From CAVUCH01 sp963739995 (GTDB lineage: Bacteria; Acidobacteriota; Vicinamibacteria; Vicinamibacterales; JAENWD01): 64,000 nt of DNA. A program made the translations under genes and the position numbers. Below, one piece after another: positions 26,126 to 35,194 of this stretch. The first letter of the stretch is position 1. Each line of letters opens with the position of its first letter. The stretch covers positions 255,759 through 319,758 of the forward strand of contig CAVUCH010000005.1 in NCBI GenBank assembly GCA_963739995.1, read 5' to 3'. The notes under the pieces are model-generated. The model ran no database searches, was not told the DNA's origin, and worked only from the letters and a program-made list of their open reading frames with translations.

Positions 26126-26478
26126 CATTCGTGCTCCCGTTCGACGCACGCCTCGTGCTGGCCATGGGTGCGCCCCCGGAAGGTGGCGTGAGCCCGCTGG
26201 TTCAGCTGTTGCCGTTCGCGTTGATCCTGGCCATCTTCTACCTGGTCATCCTGCTCCCGATGCGCCGGCGACAGAAGAAGGTGCAGGAGTTCCTCGCCGC
26301 GCTGAAGGTCGGGGACAAGGTGGTCACCACGGGTGGGCTCTATGGTGTCGTGACCAAGCTGGGTGACAAGGCGCTCCAGATCCAGATTGCCGACCGCGTG
26401 CGCGTCGAGGTGTCGCGCGGCGCCGTTGTCGGCTACCAAGGCCAGGACCCAGTGGTCCCGGAGAGTACGACCACGTAA
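26122..26478 (+). CDS. yajC: Sec translocase accessory subunit YajC
   Basis: A 118-residue membrane protein with one transmembrane segment (about residues 28-46, LLPFALILAIFYLVILLPM). A basic cytoplasmic domain follows, with VGDKVVTTGGLYGVVTKLGDKALQIQIADRVRVEVSR. It associates with SecDF and SecYEG during protein export. Its ATG shares bases with the tgt stop. N-terminal residues 1-20 are an extension before the core domain. Confidence 0.95.
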   Translation: MTFVLPFDARLVLAMGAPPEGGVSPLVQLLPFALILAIFYLVILLPMRRRQKKVQEFLAALKVGDKVVTTGGLYGVVTKLGDKALQIQIADRVRVEVSRGAVVGYQGQDPVVPESTTT

Positions 26479-26553
26479 GCACGAAGGCTGAACGTGTGGG
26501 CGACCTGCCGGCGGGCAGGACGGTGGTGCCCCGTTCATCCGAAGAGAAGAGGC

Positions 26554-28116
26554 ATGGCGAAGAACCTGCGTTGGAGGCTCCTCGCGATCGCTGCGGTGAT
26601 CGCGCTCGGGGTCTGGATGATCTACCCGGTCCACGAAAAAGTCCGGCTCGGCCTCGACCTCAAGGGGGGAGTGCACCTGGTGCTCCGGGTGCAGACCGAC
26701 GAGGCGCTGCGCGTCGAGAGCGAGGCGTCCATGGAGCGCTTGCGGAGCGAACTGGCCAAGGCCGGCGCGACGGGTGTGACGGCCACCGTCGTGAGCCCCA
26801 CGGTTTTCGAGCTCCGGGGCGTGCCGGATGCGCAGTCAGCGCTCCTGGGCCAGCTCGCCACCGAAATCGAGCACACGTACAACCGTGAGTCCGGCGCGGG
26901 CGGCACCTATCGGTTCGTCATGAAGCCGAACATCGCGGTGCAGATGGCCGACGACACCGTCGCGCAGGCGATCCGCACGATCGAGAACCGTGTGAACGAG
27001 CTCGGCGTCGCCGAGCCCGTGGTGGCGCGACATGGCGGCAGGGATCAGATCCTCGTGCAGCTCCCGGGCGTCACCGACGTTGCGCGGGCGAAGGAGATCA
27101 TCCGCTCGACCGCCTTGCTCGAGCTGAAGCTGGTCGAGCAGGGCCCCGCCGATACCAAGGAGGCGTTGCTCCAGGCCACCAACGGCGCGGAGCCTCCCGG
27201 GCAGGAGGTCGTCTCCGGGATCGGCGACGCCGCGGCGCCCGGCCAGCGGCCCTCGACGATGTACTACCTCGTGCAGAAGACGCCGGTTATCACAGGCCGC
27301 GATCTGCGGACGGCCCGCCCCACTCTTGACGAGTACAACAAGCCGGCGGTCAGCTTCTCCCTGAAGCAGGACGGAGCCGTGAAGTTCGGGAACGCGACGA
27401 GCGCGAACATCGGACGCCGCCTCGCGATCATCCTGGACAAGCGGGTGCACTCGGCGCCCGTCATCGAGGGCCGCATTACCGATGAGGGGCGTATCTCCGG
27501 CAGCTTCACGCAGCAGGAGGCGGGCGACCTGTCCCTGACCCTGCGATCGGGCGCGCTGCCGGCGTCACTCACCTACCTGGAGGAGCGTACGGTTGGGCCG
27601 AGCCTTGGCCGCGACTCCATCCGGGCTGGGCTTCTAGCGTCGCTGGTGGGCCTGAGCCTCGTGGTCGTGTTCATGCTGGTCTTCTACAAGCTGTCGGGCA
27701 TCAATGCGATCGTCGCCATGGCCATCAATCTTCTCGTGCTGCTGGCGTTGATGGCGTATTTCGGGGCGACCATGACCCTACCCGGCATTGCCGGCTTCAT
27801 TCTGACGATCGGCATGGGAGTGGATTCCAACGTGCTGATCTTCGAGCGGATCAAGGAAGAGCTGTCCGCGCAGAAGGGCGTGAAGGCGGCCGTCGCCGCC
27901 GGGTTCGATCGGGTGTTTCTCACGATCCTCGACACGCACGTCTCGTCTCTCATCGCAGCGGCGTTCCTCTTCCAGTTCGGGACGGGACCCATCCGGGGAT
28001 TCGCGGTGACGCTCAGCATCGGACTGCTCACCAACGTGTTCACGTCCGTGTTCGTCTCGCGCACGCTCTTTGAGCTGGCGCTTGCGCGGCGGCGAGCCGG
28101 TTCGCTGAGCATCTAG
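26554..28116 (+). CDS. secD: Protein translocase subunit SecD
   Basis: SecD, with SecF, uses proton motive force to complete preprotein translocation through SecYEG. The 520-residue protein has a first membrane helix (about residues 6-22), the conserved GLDLKGGVHLVL motif and a large periplasmic P1 domain. A C-terminal block of membrane helices holds GFILTIGMGVDSNVLIFERIKEEL. GAAGAGAAGAGG before ATG 26554 is the ribosome site. Upstream in-frame sequence is not family-like. It lies 75 bases after yajC and 22 bases before secF. Confidence 0.97.
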   Translation: MAKNLRWRLLAIAAVIALGVWMIYPVHEKVRLGLDLKGGVHLVLRVQTDEALRVESEASMERLRSELAKAGATGVTATVVSPTVFELRGVPDAQSALLGQLATEIEHTYNRESGAGGTYRFVMKPNIAVQMADDTVAQAIRTIENRVNELGVAEPVVARHGGRDQILVQLPGVTDVARAKEIIRSTALLELKLVEQGPADTKEALLQATNGAEPPGQEVVSGIGDAAAPGQRPSTMYYLVQKTPVITGRDLRTARPTLDEYNKPAVSFSLKQDGAVKFGNATSANIGRRLAIILDKRVHSAPVIEGRITDEGRISGSFTQQEAGDLSLTLRSGALPASLTYLEERTVGPSLGRDSIRAGLLASLVGLSLVVVFMLVFYKLSGINAIVAMAINLLVLLALMAYFGATMTLPGIAGFILTIGMGVDSNVLIFERIKEELSAQKGVKAAVAAGFDRVFLTILDTHVSSLIAAAFLFQFGTGPIRGFAVTLSIGLLTNVFTSVFVSRTLFELALARRRAGSLSI

Positions 28117-28138
28117 ACGGGCACAGAGGCATCGGTCC

Positions 28139-29143
28139 ATGCAGATCTTCAAGAACGCCAACTACGACTTCATCCGATGGCGGTGGCACGCGCTGCTGCT
28201 CTCATCCGTGGTCATCATCGGGGGCCTGACGTTCACGCTCGCCCGGAACGGCATACCGCTGGGGATCGACTTCACCGGCGGAACGATTGTGGTGCTCCGG
28301 TTCCAGCAGCCCGTCAGCGACGCGGCGGTGCGGACTGCGCTCGACGTGCTCCCCGGCGAGAAGGTTGTCCAGCAGTACGGTGACGCTGGCCGGCACGAGA
28401 TCCTGATTCGGTTCCCCCAGACGCACAGCCAGGAGCAGGGGTTCGGGCTCGAAGCCAGCTCGCAGCAGGCGATCGCGGCGATTGAAAAGGCGAACATCGG
28501 CAAGTTCGACGTGCTCAGCACCGAGGTCGTCGGCCCCGTCGTCGGAAAGGACCTGCAGCGAAAGGGCATCTACGCGACGCTGGCCTCCATCCTCGGCATC
28601 AGCCTGTACATCGCGCTGCGGTTCCGGCTGATCTTCGCGGTAGGCGCCCTCGTCGCCACGTTGCACGACATCTTCGTGGTCCTGGCGATGATGTCCTTTG
28701 CGGGCTACGAGCTCTCGTTGAACGTCGTCGCAGCGATCCTGACGATTGCCGGATATTCGGTGAACGACACGATCGTCATCTTCGACCGCGTGCGCGAGAA
28801 CATGCGCTCCATGCGGCGTGAGCCGCTCGACAAGATCGTGAATACCAGCGTCAACCAGACCCTCGGGCGGACGCTCCTCACGGCCGGCACAACCTTGTTC
28901 GCCGTGCTCGCGCTGTACCTGTTTGGCGGTGACGTGCTGCGCGGATTCGCGTTTGCCATGCTGGTGGGTGTCATCACCGGGACGTACTCGACGGTCTTCA
29001 TCGCGGCCGTCATCGCGATCATCCTGAGCCGCCGTGAGTTCAGCCGACGGGCGGCCGTCGCGCAGGCCCCAGGCGCCAACCGTCAGGCGCCGGCCACGTC
29101 CGAGGGGCCGCGCAAGCCGGGACGCAACGTGCGGGTCTCCTGA
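28139..29143 (+). CDS. secF: Protein translocase subunit SecF
   Basis: A 334-residue SecF with the N-terminal membrane helix, the GIDFTGGTIVVL motif and a short periplasmic domain. Five C-terminal helices include the conserved AAILTIAGYSVNDTIVIFDRVREN. It forms the SecDF complex with the gene just upstream and works in the inner membrane. The C-terminal tail of about 35 residues is charged and cytoplasmic. The next gene, uppP, follows after about 73 bases. Confidence 0.97.
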   Translation: MQIFKNANYDFIRWRWHALLLSSVVIIGGLTFTLARNGIPLGIDFTGGTIVVLRFQQPVSDAAVRTALDVLPGEKVVQQYGDAGRHEILIRFPQTHSQEQGFGLEASSQQAIAAIEKANIGKFDVLSTEVVGPVVGKDLQRKGIYATLASILGISLYIALRFRLIFAVGALVATLHDIFVVLAMMSFAGYELSLNVVAAILTIAGYSVNDTIVIFDRVRENMRSMRREPLDKIVNTSVNQTLGRTLLTAGTTLFAVLALYLFGGDVLRGFAFAMLVGVITGTYSTVFIAAVIAIILSRREFSRRAAVAQAPGANRQAPATSEGPRKPGRNVRVS

Positions 29144-29216
29144 CCGCTTCATCGCACCGGCCGGCCACGAGTGCCGGCCGGTCGTGCCCGCCACCGGATC
29201 CCCGGCGCAACACGCC

Positions 29217-30029
29217 GTGATTCTGCTCGAAGCCGTGCTGCTCGGTGTCATCCAGGGACTCACGGAGTTCCTGCCGGTGTCGAGCTCCGCCCATCTGATT
29301 CTCGCGAAGGCATTCTTCGGCTGGGATGCCGAGAGGTTCGGGCTCGCCTTCGACGTAGCCTGCCACCTCGGAACACTGCTCGCTGTGCTCGTCTTCTTTC
29401 GGCAGGACCTGTTGCGCATGGCGTTCGCGGCGCCGCGCGTGCTCTCGCAGCAGCAGGACGAGCCTGCCCGCATGGCGTGGCTGATCGCGGTTGGCACGAT
29501 CCCGGTCGTCATCGTCGGCCTGCTCCTCAGGAACGTGGAGGACGCGCTCCGGAGGCCGGTTGTCGCGGGTGTCACGTTGTTGGTCGGCGGGGTGCTGTTG
29601 TTGTTGGCAGAGCGGGCGTCCAGACGGGTGCGGCAGGCTGAGGATCTCGGGGCGGGTGAGGCTTTCGCGCTGGGGTGGGCCCAATCCGCGGCGCTCGTCC
29701 CCGGCGTGTCGCGCTCGGGCGCGACGATCACACTCGCGTTGTTCCTCGGTCTCCGGCGAGACGCGGCGGCGCGCTTCTCATTCCTGCTCGGCGTGCCGGC
29801 CATTGCCGCGGCCGCTGCTCACGAGGCGCTGAAGCTCATGCGCGAGCCACCAGGAGACGGGACGGCTCGGCTGTTCCTGGTCGGCATCGCCGTATCGGCG
29901 ATCGTGGGGTACATCACGATCAAGTACTTCCTGCGCTACCTGGCGACGCACTCGCTCTCGGTGTTCGCGTGGTACCGAATCGCGCTGTCTGTCGCCGTAG
30001 CCGTGTGGCTCCTGACGGGAATCGGCTGA
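29217..30029 (+). CDS. uppP: Undecaprenyl-diphosphatase
   Basis: UppP (BacA) dephosphorylates undecaprenyl diphosphate to recycle the lipid carrier for peptidoglycan and polysaccharide. The 270-residue multispanning protein has both signatures: GLTEFLPVSSSAHLIL near the N-terminus and the phosphatase loop LVPGVSRSGATI. The start is GTG 29217 (VILLEAVLLGVIQGLTEF), which gives the normal N-terminus; its ribosome site is weak, so a slightly different start is possible. It is followed after 8 bases by the DUF502 gene. Confidence 0.93.
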   Translation: MILLEAVLLGVIQGLTEFLPVSSSAHLILAKAFFGWDAERFGLAFDVACHLGTLLAVLVFFRQDLLRMAFAAPRVLSQQQDEPARMAWLIAVGTIPVVIVGLLLRNVEDALRRPVVAGVTLLVGGVLLLLAERASRRVRQAEDLGAGEAFALGWAQSAALVPGVSRSGATITLALFLGLRRDAAARFSFLLGVPAIAAAAAHEALKLMREPPGDGTARLFLVGIAVSAIVGYITIKYFLRYLATHSLSVFAWYRIALSVAVAVWLLTGIG

Positions 30030-30037
30030 GCGGCGTG

Positions 30038-30775
30038 ATGGTGTCCTGGCTGCGCCGCCGTTTCATCACGGGATTCTTCGTCACCGTCCCGCTCATCATC
30101 AGCGTGGCGGCCCTCGTCTGGATCTTCCGCGTCATCGACGGCACCACGGAGCCGCTGATTTCGCAGTGGACGGGGCGCGTGGTGCCTGGCCTGGGTCTGG
30201 CGATCACGGGGTTGCTCGTGCTGCTCGTCGGCGTTGCGGCCACGAACATGGTCGGCAAGCGCGTGCTCCGGCGGGCCGAGGCCGGGCTGCTGCACATCCC
30301 GCTGTTCAAGACCGTGTATGCGCCCGTGAAGCAGCTGGTGGCCGCCTTTTCGCCTGATAACGAGTACGGGTTCAAGCGGGTCGTGCTCGTGCAGGAACCG
30401 GGGCGCGGCTACGTCCTCGGGTTTCTCACACGCGAGTTCACGCTGCAGCGCGTCGATGGCGTCGAGACGCTACTGGCGGTGTACATCCCGACCAATCACC
30501 TGTATCTGGGGGACATCGTCGTCTATCCGCGCGAGCGTGTGCTGTTTCCGGAGCTCACCGTGGAGGATGGCGTGCGCATTTTCCTTACGGGTGGCATGGC
30601 GCTGCCGCTGCATGTCGCTGCGCAACACAGCACGGCCGGCCCACCCGCCGGACCCACGCACGCCGGCACACCTCTCGTTGAGCCCGCGCCTGGCGGCGGC
30701 GAGGTGGCTGGACAGGTGAGCAGCGCCGCGGCCGCCGACGAGGGACCGGGCAGCAGCGGATCGCAGCCCCGTTGA
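30038..30775 (+). CDS. DUF502 family membrane protein
   Basis: A 245-residue protein with two N-terminal membrane helices (about residues 10-30 and 48-68) and a soluble domain. That domain shows the DUF502 features: LLHIPLFKTVYAPVKQLVAAF, then GYVLGFLTRE and VYIPTNHLYLGDIVVYPRERV. A Pro/Ala/Gly-rich tail of about 50 residues ends the protein. DUF502 proteins have no established biochemical role. The 8-base spacing to uppP suggests shared transcription. ATG 30038 has in-frame GTG 30035 just before it. Confidence 0.85.
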   Translation: MVSWLRRRFITGFFVTVPLIISVAALVWIFRVIDGTTEPLISQWTGRVVPGLGLAITGLLVLLVGVAATNMVGKRVLRRAEAGLLHIPLFKTVYAPVKQLVAAFSPDNEYGFKRVVLVQEPGRGYVLGFLTREFTLQRVDGVETLLAVYIPTNHLYLGDIVVYPRERVLFPELTVEDGVRIFLTGGMALPLHVAAQHSTAGPPAGPTHAGTPLVEPAPGGGEVAGQVSSAAAADEGPGSSGSQPR

Positions 30776-30781
30776 TTCGCA

Positions 30782-30787
30782 TATAAT
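30782..30787 (+). promoter_or_regulatory. -10 box upstream of hppA
   Basis: A perfect TATAAT at 30782-30787 begins just after the DUF502 stop; transcription would start near 30794, giving a leader of about 77 bases to the hppA ATG. No clear -35 box is visible at normal spacing. Confidence 0.45.
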
Positions 30788-30870
30788 TCGCGGGTTTGGG
30801 CCCGTGCAATCTGCTATGCCTGGGGGACGGCCGCATATCCCGTCTTCATTCCATCCCGGAGACCGTCCGC

Positions 30871-33411
30871 ATGTCATCGACGAAGCTGTTCAACGTGATG
30901 GGGCGCACGCTCGCCTGCCTGGCGCTGCTGTTCGCCCTCGCCGTCGTCGCAGAGCCGGTGCGCGCCGCGCAGCCGGAGACCGCTCATCCCGCCGCGCCGA
31001 CCGAATCGGCCGCCGATGGTCAGGCCCACCGGCCAGGCGGCGAGGTCAACATCCAGCTCCCCGATTTGTCGCAGGGCGAGTTCCTCGGTATCGACGGCCA
31101 TCAGATCCTGATGTCGGGCCTGTTCGTGTGCGTCCTTGGACTGCTCTTCGGCGCGTGGACCTACGCCGGCGTCAAGCGGCTGCCGGTGCACCCGTCGATG
31201 GCCGAGATCTCCGACCTGATTTATGAGACCTGCAAGGCCTACATGGTGCAGCAGGGCAAGCTGCTGCTCGTGCTCGAGCTCTTCATCGGAACGATCATCG
31301 TCGCCTACTTCTGGATGATCGGGTTCGAGGCGTACAAGATCGCGATCATTCTGATCTTTTCCCTCATCGGCATGGCGGGGAGCTACGGCGTCGCGTGGTT
31401 CGGCATCCGTATCAACACGCTGGCGAACTCGCGCACGGCGTTCGCGAGCCTCAGCGGCAGGGCGTGGCCGGTTTGCGACATTCCGCTGCGCGCGGGCATG
31501 AGCGTGGGAATGATGCTCATCTCGGTCGAGCTCCTGTTCATGCTCGCCATTCTGCTGTTCATTCCTGGTGAGTACGCGGGTCCGTGCTTCCTCGGGTTTG
31601 CCATCGGCGAATCGCTCGGTGCGGCGGCCCTGCGGATCGCGGGAGGCATCTTCACGAAGATTGCCGACATCGGCTCGGACCTGATGAAGGTCGTGTTCAA
31701 GATCAAGGAAGACGATGCGCGGAACCCGGGCGTGATAGCGGACTGCACGGGTGACAACGCGGGCGACTCGGTCGGCCCGACCGCCGACGGCTTCGAGACG
31801 TACGGCGTCACCGGTGTCGCGCTCATTTCGTTCATCGTGCTGGCCGTGCCCGAGCCGCTCATCCAGGTGAAGCTCCTCGTCTGGATGTTCATGCTCCGCG
31901 CGGTGATGGTGGTGGCCTCCGGCGCGTCGTATCTCGGCACGAACGCGGTCAGCCGCGCGCGTTACGGTTCGGTCGCGCGCATGCACTTCGAGGCGCCGCT
32001 CACGCTGCTCGTGTGGGTCACTTCGATCGTCTCGGTAGTGCTCACGTACCTCCTGTCGCTGCTGCTGATCCCCGATCTGGGCGGGAACAGCTCACTCTGG
32101 TGGCAGCTGTCCACCGTGGTGACCTGCGGCACCCTGGCGGGCGCGATCATCCCCGAACTGGTCAAGGTGTTCACGTCGACGCAGTCGGCCCACGTACGGG
32201 AGGTGGTCACCTCCTCGCGAGAGGGCGGCGCGTCGCTGAACATCCTGTCCGGGTTCGTGAGCGGCAACTTCAGCGCCTACTGGCTCGGGCTCACCATCAT
32301 GGGCCTGATGGCCATCGCGTACGGGGTGAGCACCCTCGGGCTGACGAGCACGCACGGCGCCGACGGCCGGCCGATCATGCTGGCTCCCGCGATTTTCGCG
32401 TTCGGCCTCGTGGCGTTCGGTTTCCTCGGCATGGGGCCGGTCACGATTGCGGTCGACTCCTACGGTCCTGTGACGGATAACGCCCAGTCTGTGTACGAAC
32501 TGTCCACCATTGAGCAATTGCCGGGGATTGCCCAGGACCTCAAGCGCGACTACGGCTTCGACGTGAACTTCGCCGCGGCGAAGGATCTGCTGGAGGAGAA
32601 CGACGGGGCGGGCAACACGTTCAAGGCGACCGCCAAGCCGGTGCTCATCGGCACGGCTGTGGTGGGTGCCACGACGATGATCTTCTCGATCATCATGGCA
32701 CTGACGCAGGGACTGACCACCGGCATCAACAATCTCTCGATTCTCCACCCGCCGTTTCTGCTGGGGCTCATCACCGGCGGGGCGATGATTTACTGGTTCA
32801 CGGGCGCCTCGACGCAGGCGGTGACCACCGGGGCCTACCGTGCGGTCGAGTTCATCAAACGGAATATCCGCCTCGAGGACACCACGAAAGCTTCCGTCGA
32901 GGACAGCCGCAAGGTGGTCGCGATCTGCACGCAATACGCGCAGAAGGGCATGTTCAACATCTTCCTGGCGGTGTTCTTCTCCACGCTGGCGTTCGCGTTC
33001 GTGGAGCCGTTCTTCTTCATCGGGTACCTGGTTTCGATCGCGCTCTTCGGCCTGTTTCAGGCAATTTTCATGGCGAACGCCGGCGGCGCCTGGGACAACG
33101 CGAAGAAGATCGTGGAAACCGAGCTGAAGATGAAAGGCACACCGCTGCACGACGCTTCAATTGTCGGCGACACGGTGGGCGACCCCTTCAAGGACACCTC
33201 GTCGGTGGCCCTGAACCCGGTGATCAAGTTCACAACCCTGTTCGGGCTTTTGGCCGTCGAGCTCGGGGTCTTCCTGAGCGGGTCGCAGGGGGCTACGCTG
33301 ACCCATGTGCTCGCGGTCGTGTTCTTGCTGATAGGGATGACGTTCGTCTGGCGCTCGTTCTATGCGATGCGCATCACGGATGCGCCCGAAAGTGCCTCAG
33401 CGCGCGATTGA
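30871..33411 (+). CDS. hppA: Membrane-bound ion-pumping pyrophosphatase, divergent type
   Basis: This family couples pyrophosphate hydrolysis to H+ or Na+ pumping across the inner membrane. The protein is 846 residues and starts with a signal-like hydrophobic N-terminus (about residues 10-33), an addition to the 16-helix core. The pyrophosphate-binding region reads DCTGDNAGDSVGPTADGFE (residues 291-309), in place of the usual DNVGDNVGDCAGMAADLFE. The preceding GADLVGKVE box is replaced by GSDLMKVVF. The cation-specificity site is GNTFKA with Lys585, which in the family indicates K+-independent enzymes. Aspartates for Mg-PPi binding are retained. This fits a divergent clade of pumps; H+ rather than Na+ is inferred. 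GGAG lies about 10 bases before ATG 30871. Confidence 0.92.
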   Translation: MSSTKLFNVMGRTLACLALLFALAVVAEPVRAAQPETAHPAAPTESAADGQAHRPGGEVNIQLPDLSQGEFLGIDGHQILMSGLFVCVLGLLFGAWTYAGVKRLPVHPSMAEISDLIYETCKAYMVQQGKLLLVLELFIGTIIVAYFWMIGFEAYKIAIILIFSLIGMAGSYGVAWFGIRINTLANSRTAFASLSGRAWPVCDIPLRAGMSVGMMLISVELLFMLAILLFIPGEYAGPCFLGFAIGESLGAAALRIAGGIFTKIADIGSDLMKVVFKIKEDDARNPGVIADCTGDNAGDSVGPTADGFETYGVTGVALISFIVLAVPEPLIQVKLLVWMFMLRAVMVVASGASYLGTNAVSRARYGSVARMHFEAPLTLLVWVTSIVSVVLTYLLSLLLIPDLGGNSSLWWQLSTVVTCGTLAGAIIPELVKVFTSTQSAHVREVVTSSREGGASLNILSGFVSGNFSAYWLGLTIMGLMAIAYGVSTLGLTSTHGADGRPIMLAPAIFAFGLVAFGFLGMGPVTIAVDSYGPVTDNAQSVYELSTIEQLPGIAQDLKRDYGFDVNFAAAKDLLEENDGAGNTFKATAKPVLIGTAVVGATTMIFSIIMALTQGLTTGINNLSILHPPFLLGLITGGAMIYWFTGASTQAVTTGAYRAVEFIKRNIRLEDTTKASVEDSRKVVAICTQYAQKGMFNIFLAVFFSTLAFAFVEPFFFIGYLVSIALFGLFQAIFMANAGGAWDNAKKIVETELKMKGTPLHDASIVGDTVGDPFKDTSSVALNPVIKFTTLFGLLAVELGVFLSGSQGATLTHVLAVVFLLIGMTFVWRSFYAMRITDAPESASARD

Positions 33412-33436
33412 CTTGACCCGAGGCGGTCGATACAAT
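33408..33436 (+). promoter_or_regulatory. Promoter of the TonB-ExbB-ExbD operon
   Basis: TTGACT (33408-33413), 17 bases, TACAAT (33431-33436). It overlaps the hppA stop codon. Transcription would begin near 33443, giving a leader of about 240 bases to the TonB-like GTG. Confidence 0.65.
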
Positions 33437-33551
33437 CGCCCGGCTTTGGGGGCGCGCCGCAGGGTGAGCGGACGGAAGCGGCTGCAGCCGCCAGGGGTGG
33501 GCCGCTTTCGCTTGGGCGGTGTCTAAGCCCAGTAACCGGCGCGACTCTTGC

Positions 33552-33630
33552 GGACCGCCGGCATTGGACCGCGGGTTGCTGGACCGCGAGTTGCTGGACC
33601 GCACGTAGCTGACACGGATGAGTCCGTGTC
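33552..33630 (+). repeat. Three 15-base tandem repeats and a hairpin in the operon leader
   Basis: GGACCGCGGGTTGCT, GGACCGCGAGTTGCT and GGACCGCACGTAGCT follow each other at 33566-33610. A 14-base weaker unit (GGACCGCCGGCATT) precedes them at 33552. They are followed directly by a perfect 8-bp hairpin GACACGGA-TGAG-TCCGTGTC (33611-33630). The array lies in the untranslated leader, about 55 bases before the TonB-like start. A regulatory role is possible but inferred from position. Confidence 0.7.
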
Positions 33631-33684
33631 TCCGTTATCGGCCGCTGTCGGCCAGGTCGTTAGGTCTGAGGAGGGATAGTCCCC

Positions 33685-34407
33685 GTGCCACGCGATCTGT
33701 TCAATGATGTCGTCGATCCCCAAATCCGGGTCGGCGGGCAGAAGTGGTACACGGTACCCCTGTCGATTGTCGTCCACACGGTCGTCATCGCCGCGATCAT
33801 CATCATTCCCCTGATGGCGACCGACATGATGCCCGAGGTGCCGTCGATGATGGCCTTCGTTGCCGCGCCACCCCCGCCCCCGCCGCCCCCCCCACCGCCT
33901 CCCCCCCCGGCGGCCGCTCAACCAGTGAAGCCGATCGTCCAGGCGAACCCGAACGCCGCACCGATCGAGGCGCCGAAGGAGATTCGTAAGGAGTCCGGTA
34001 TCGATGCCGGGATGGACATGGGGGTGGCCGGAGGCGTCGAGGGCGGCGTTCCTGGCGGTGTCATGGGGGGCGTTGTCGGCGGTCTGCCGGAAGCCCCGCC
34101 GCCACCACCGCCGCCTGCCGCGCCGGTGCGCGTCGGCGGCAACATCAAGGCGCCCGTGAAGACGAAGGACGTGCGTCCCGTCTACCCGGCCATCGCGCAG
34201 TCGGCGCGCGTCCAGGGGATCGTCATCATCGAGGCGACGATCGGTCCGAACGGGAGGGTCGCCGACGCGAAGGTGCTCCGGTCCATCCCGTTGCTCGACA
34301 ACGCGGCGCTCGACGCCGTGCGGCAGTGGGTGTTCACCCCGACGCTGCTCAACGGCGTCCCCGTACCGGTCATCATGACCGTCACCGTTCAGTTCACGTT
34401 GCAGTAG
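33685..34407 (+). CDS. TonB-like energy transducer
   Basis: A 240-residue protein. An N-terminal cytoplasmic stretch and one membrane helix (about residues 22-44) are followed by a run of 14 prolines (62-75). A Gly/Met/Val-rich linker with a second Pro run comes next, then a C-terminal TonB domain (about 150-240, YPAIAQSARVQGIVIIEATIGPNGRVADAKV and AALDAVRQWVFTPTLLNG). TonB passes energy from ExbBD to outer-membrane receptors. The start is GTG 33685 with GAGGAGGGA upstream. It heads the run with exbB and two exbD genes. No receptor gene is nearby. Confidence 0.88.
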   Translation: MPRDLFNDVVDPQIRVGGQKWYTVPLSIVVHTVVIAAIIIIPLMATDMMPEVPSMMAFVAAPPPPPPPPPPPPPPAAAQPVKPIVQANPNAAPIEAPKEIRKESGIDAGMDMGVAGGVEGGVPGGVMGGVVGGLPEAPPPPPPPAAPVRVGGNIKAPVKTKDVRPVYPAIAQSARVQGIVIIEATIGPNGRVADAKVLRSIPLLDNAALDAVRQWVFTPTLLNGVPVPVIMTVTVQFTLQ

Positions 34408-34445
34408 GCACGAGAGATCCGTAACTCACTCCGGAGGATAGAACG

Positions 34446-35132
34446 ATGGGCGAAGGCGGTCTGAATCTTATTGAAATGTGGAACCAGATGACCTGGGTGG
34501 GCAAGGCCGTCGCGTTGGTCCTGTTCATCATGTCGATGTGGTCGATCGGCGTGGCCATGGAGCGCATCTACACCTTCTCGCAGGCGCGCAAGCAGTCGAA
34601 ACTCTTCGCGCCGCAGGTGGCCAAGCACCTCAAGGATGGCCGTCTGAAGGACGCCATCGCGTTGTCGGCATCGAAAAACTTCCGCTACAGTCACCTCGCG
34701 AAGGTGGTCCTCGCGGGCCTCCAGGAGTACCAGTTCCAACAGGAGTCGGGCGGTGGCCTGAGCCGTGACGACTTGGTCGACTCGGTGCGCCGTTCGATTC
34801 AGCGGGCGACGGCGCTCACCCAGTCGGACCTGAAGAAGGGCGTCAACTCGCTCGCGACCATCGGCACGACGGCTCCGTTCGTCGGACTGCTCGGCACGGT
34901 GGTCGGTGTCATCAACGCGTTCGTCGGCATCGCGGCCACCGGCTCGGGGGGCATCGGCGCGGTGTCGGCCGGTATCGCCGAGGCGCTCGTCGAGACTGCC
35001 CTTGGCCTGCTGGTGGCGATCCCGGCTGTGTGGTTCTACAACTACCTCACCGGCCGCCTCGATTACTTCAATGTCGAGATGGACAACTCGTCGTCAGAGC
35101 TGGTGGATTACTTCATCAAGAAGACCGCGTAA
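34446..35132 (+). CDS. exbB: ExbB/TolQ/MotA-family proton channel
   Basis: A 228-residue inner-membrane protein. It has an N-terminal helix (about residues 14-32), a long cytoplasmic loop and two C-terminal helices (about 135-160 and 180-205), with the family motif TIGTTAPFVGLLGTVVGVINAF. It forms the proton channel that energises TonB with ExbD. CCGGAGGATAG precedes ATG 34446. It is the second gene of the tonB-exbB-exbD-exbD run. MotA or TolQ function is less likely given the TonB-like neighbour. Confidence 0.92.
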   Translation: MGEGGLNLIEMWNQMTWVGKAVALVLFIMSMWSIGVAMERIYTFSQARKQSKLFAPQVAKHLKDGRLKDAIALSASKNFRYSHLAKVVLAGLQEYQFQQESGGGLSRDDLVDSVRRSIQRATALTQSDLKKGVNSLATIGTTAPFVGLLGTVVGVINAFVGIAATGSGGIGAVSAGIAEALVETALGLLVAIPAVWFYNYLTGRLDYFNVEMDNSSSELVDYFIKKTA

Positions 35133-35194
35133 CTGGGGCGACACCGGGCCGGCGATGCGTCGCCGGTCCGATTTCAACGTGGGAGTAACGCGCC

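Noticed and set aside
33566..33610. CRISPR-like array
   Set aside because: The 15-base units are directly tandem with no spacers and no cas genes are present; it is a simple tandem repeat.
34446..35132. Flagellar motor MotA
   Set aside because: The gene sits between a TonB-like gene and two exbD genes; ExbB fits better.
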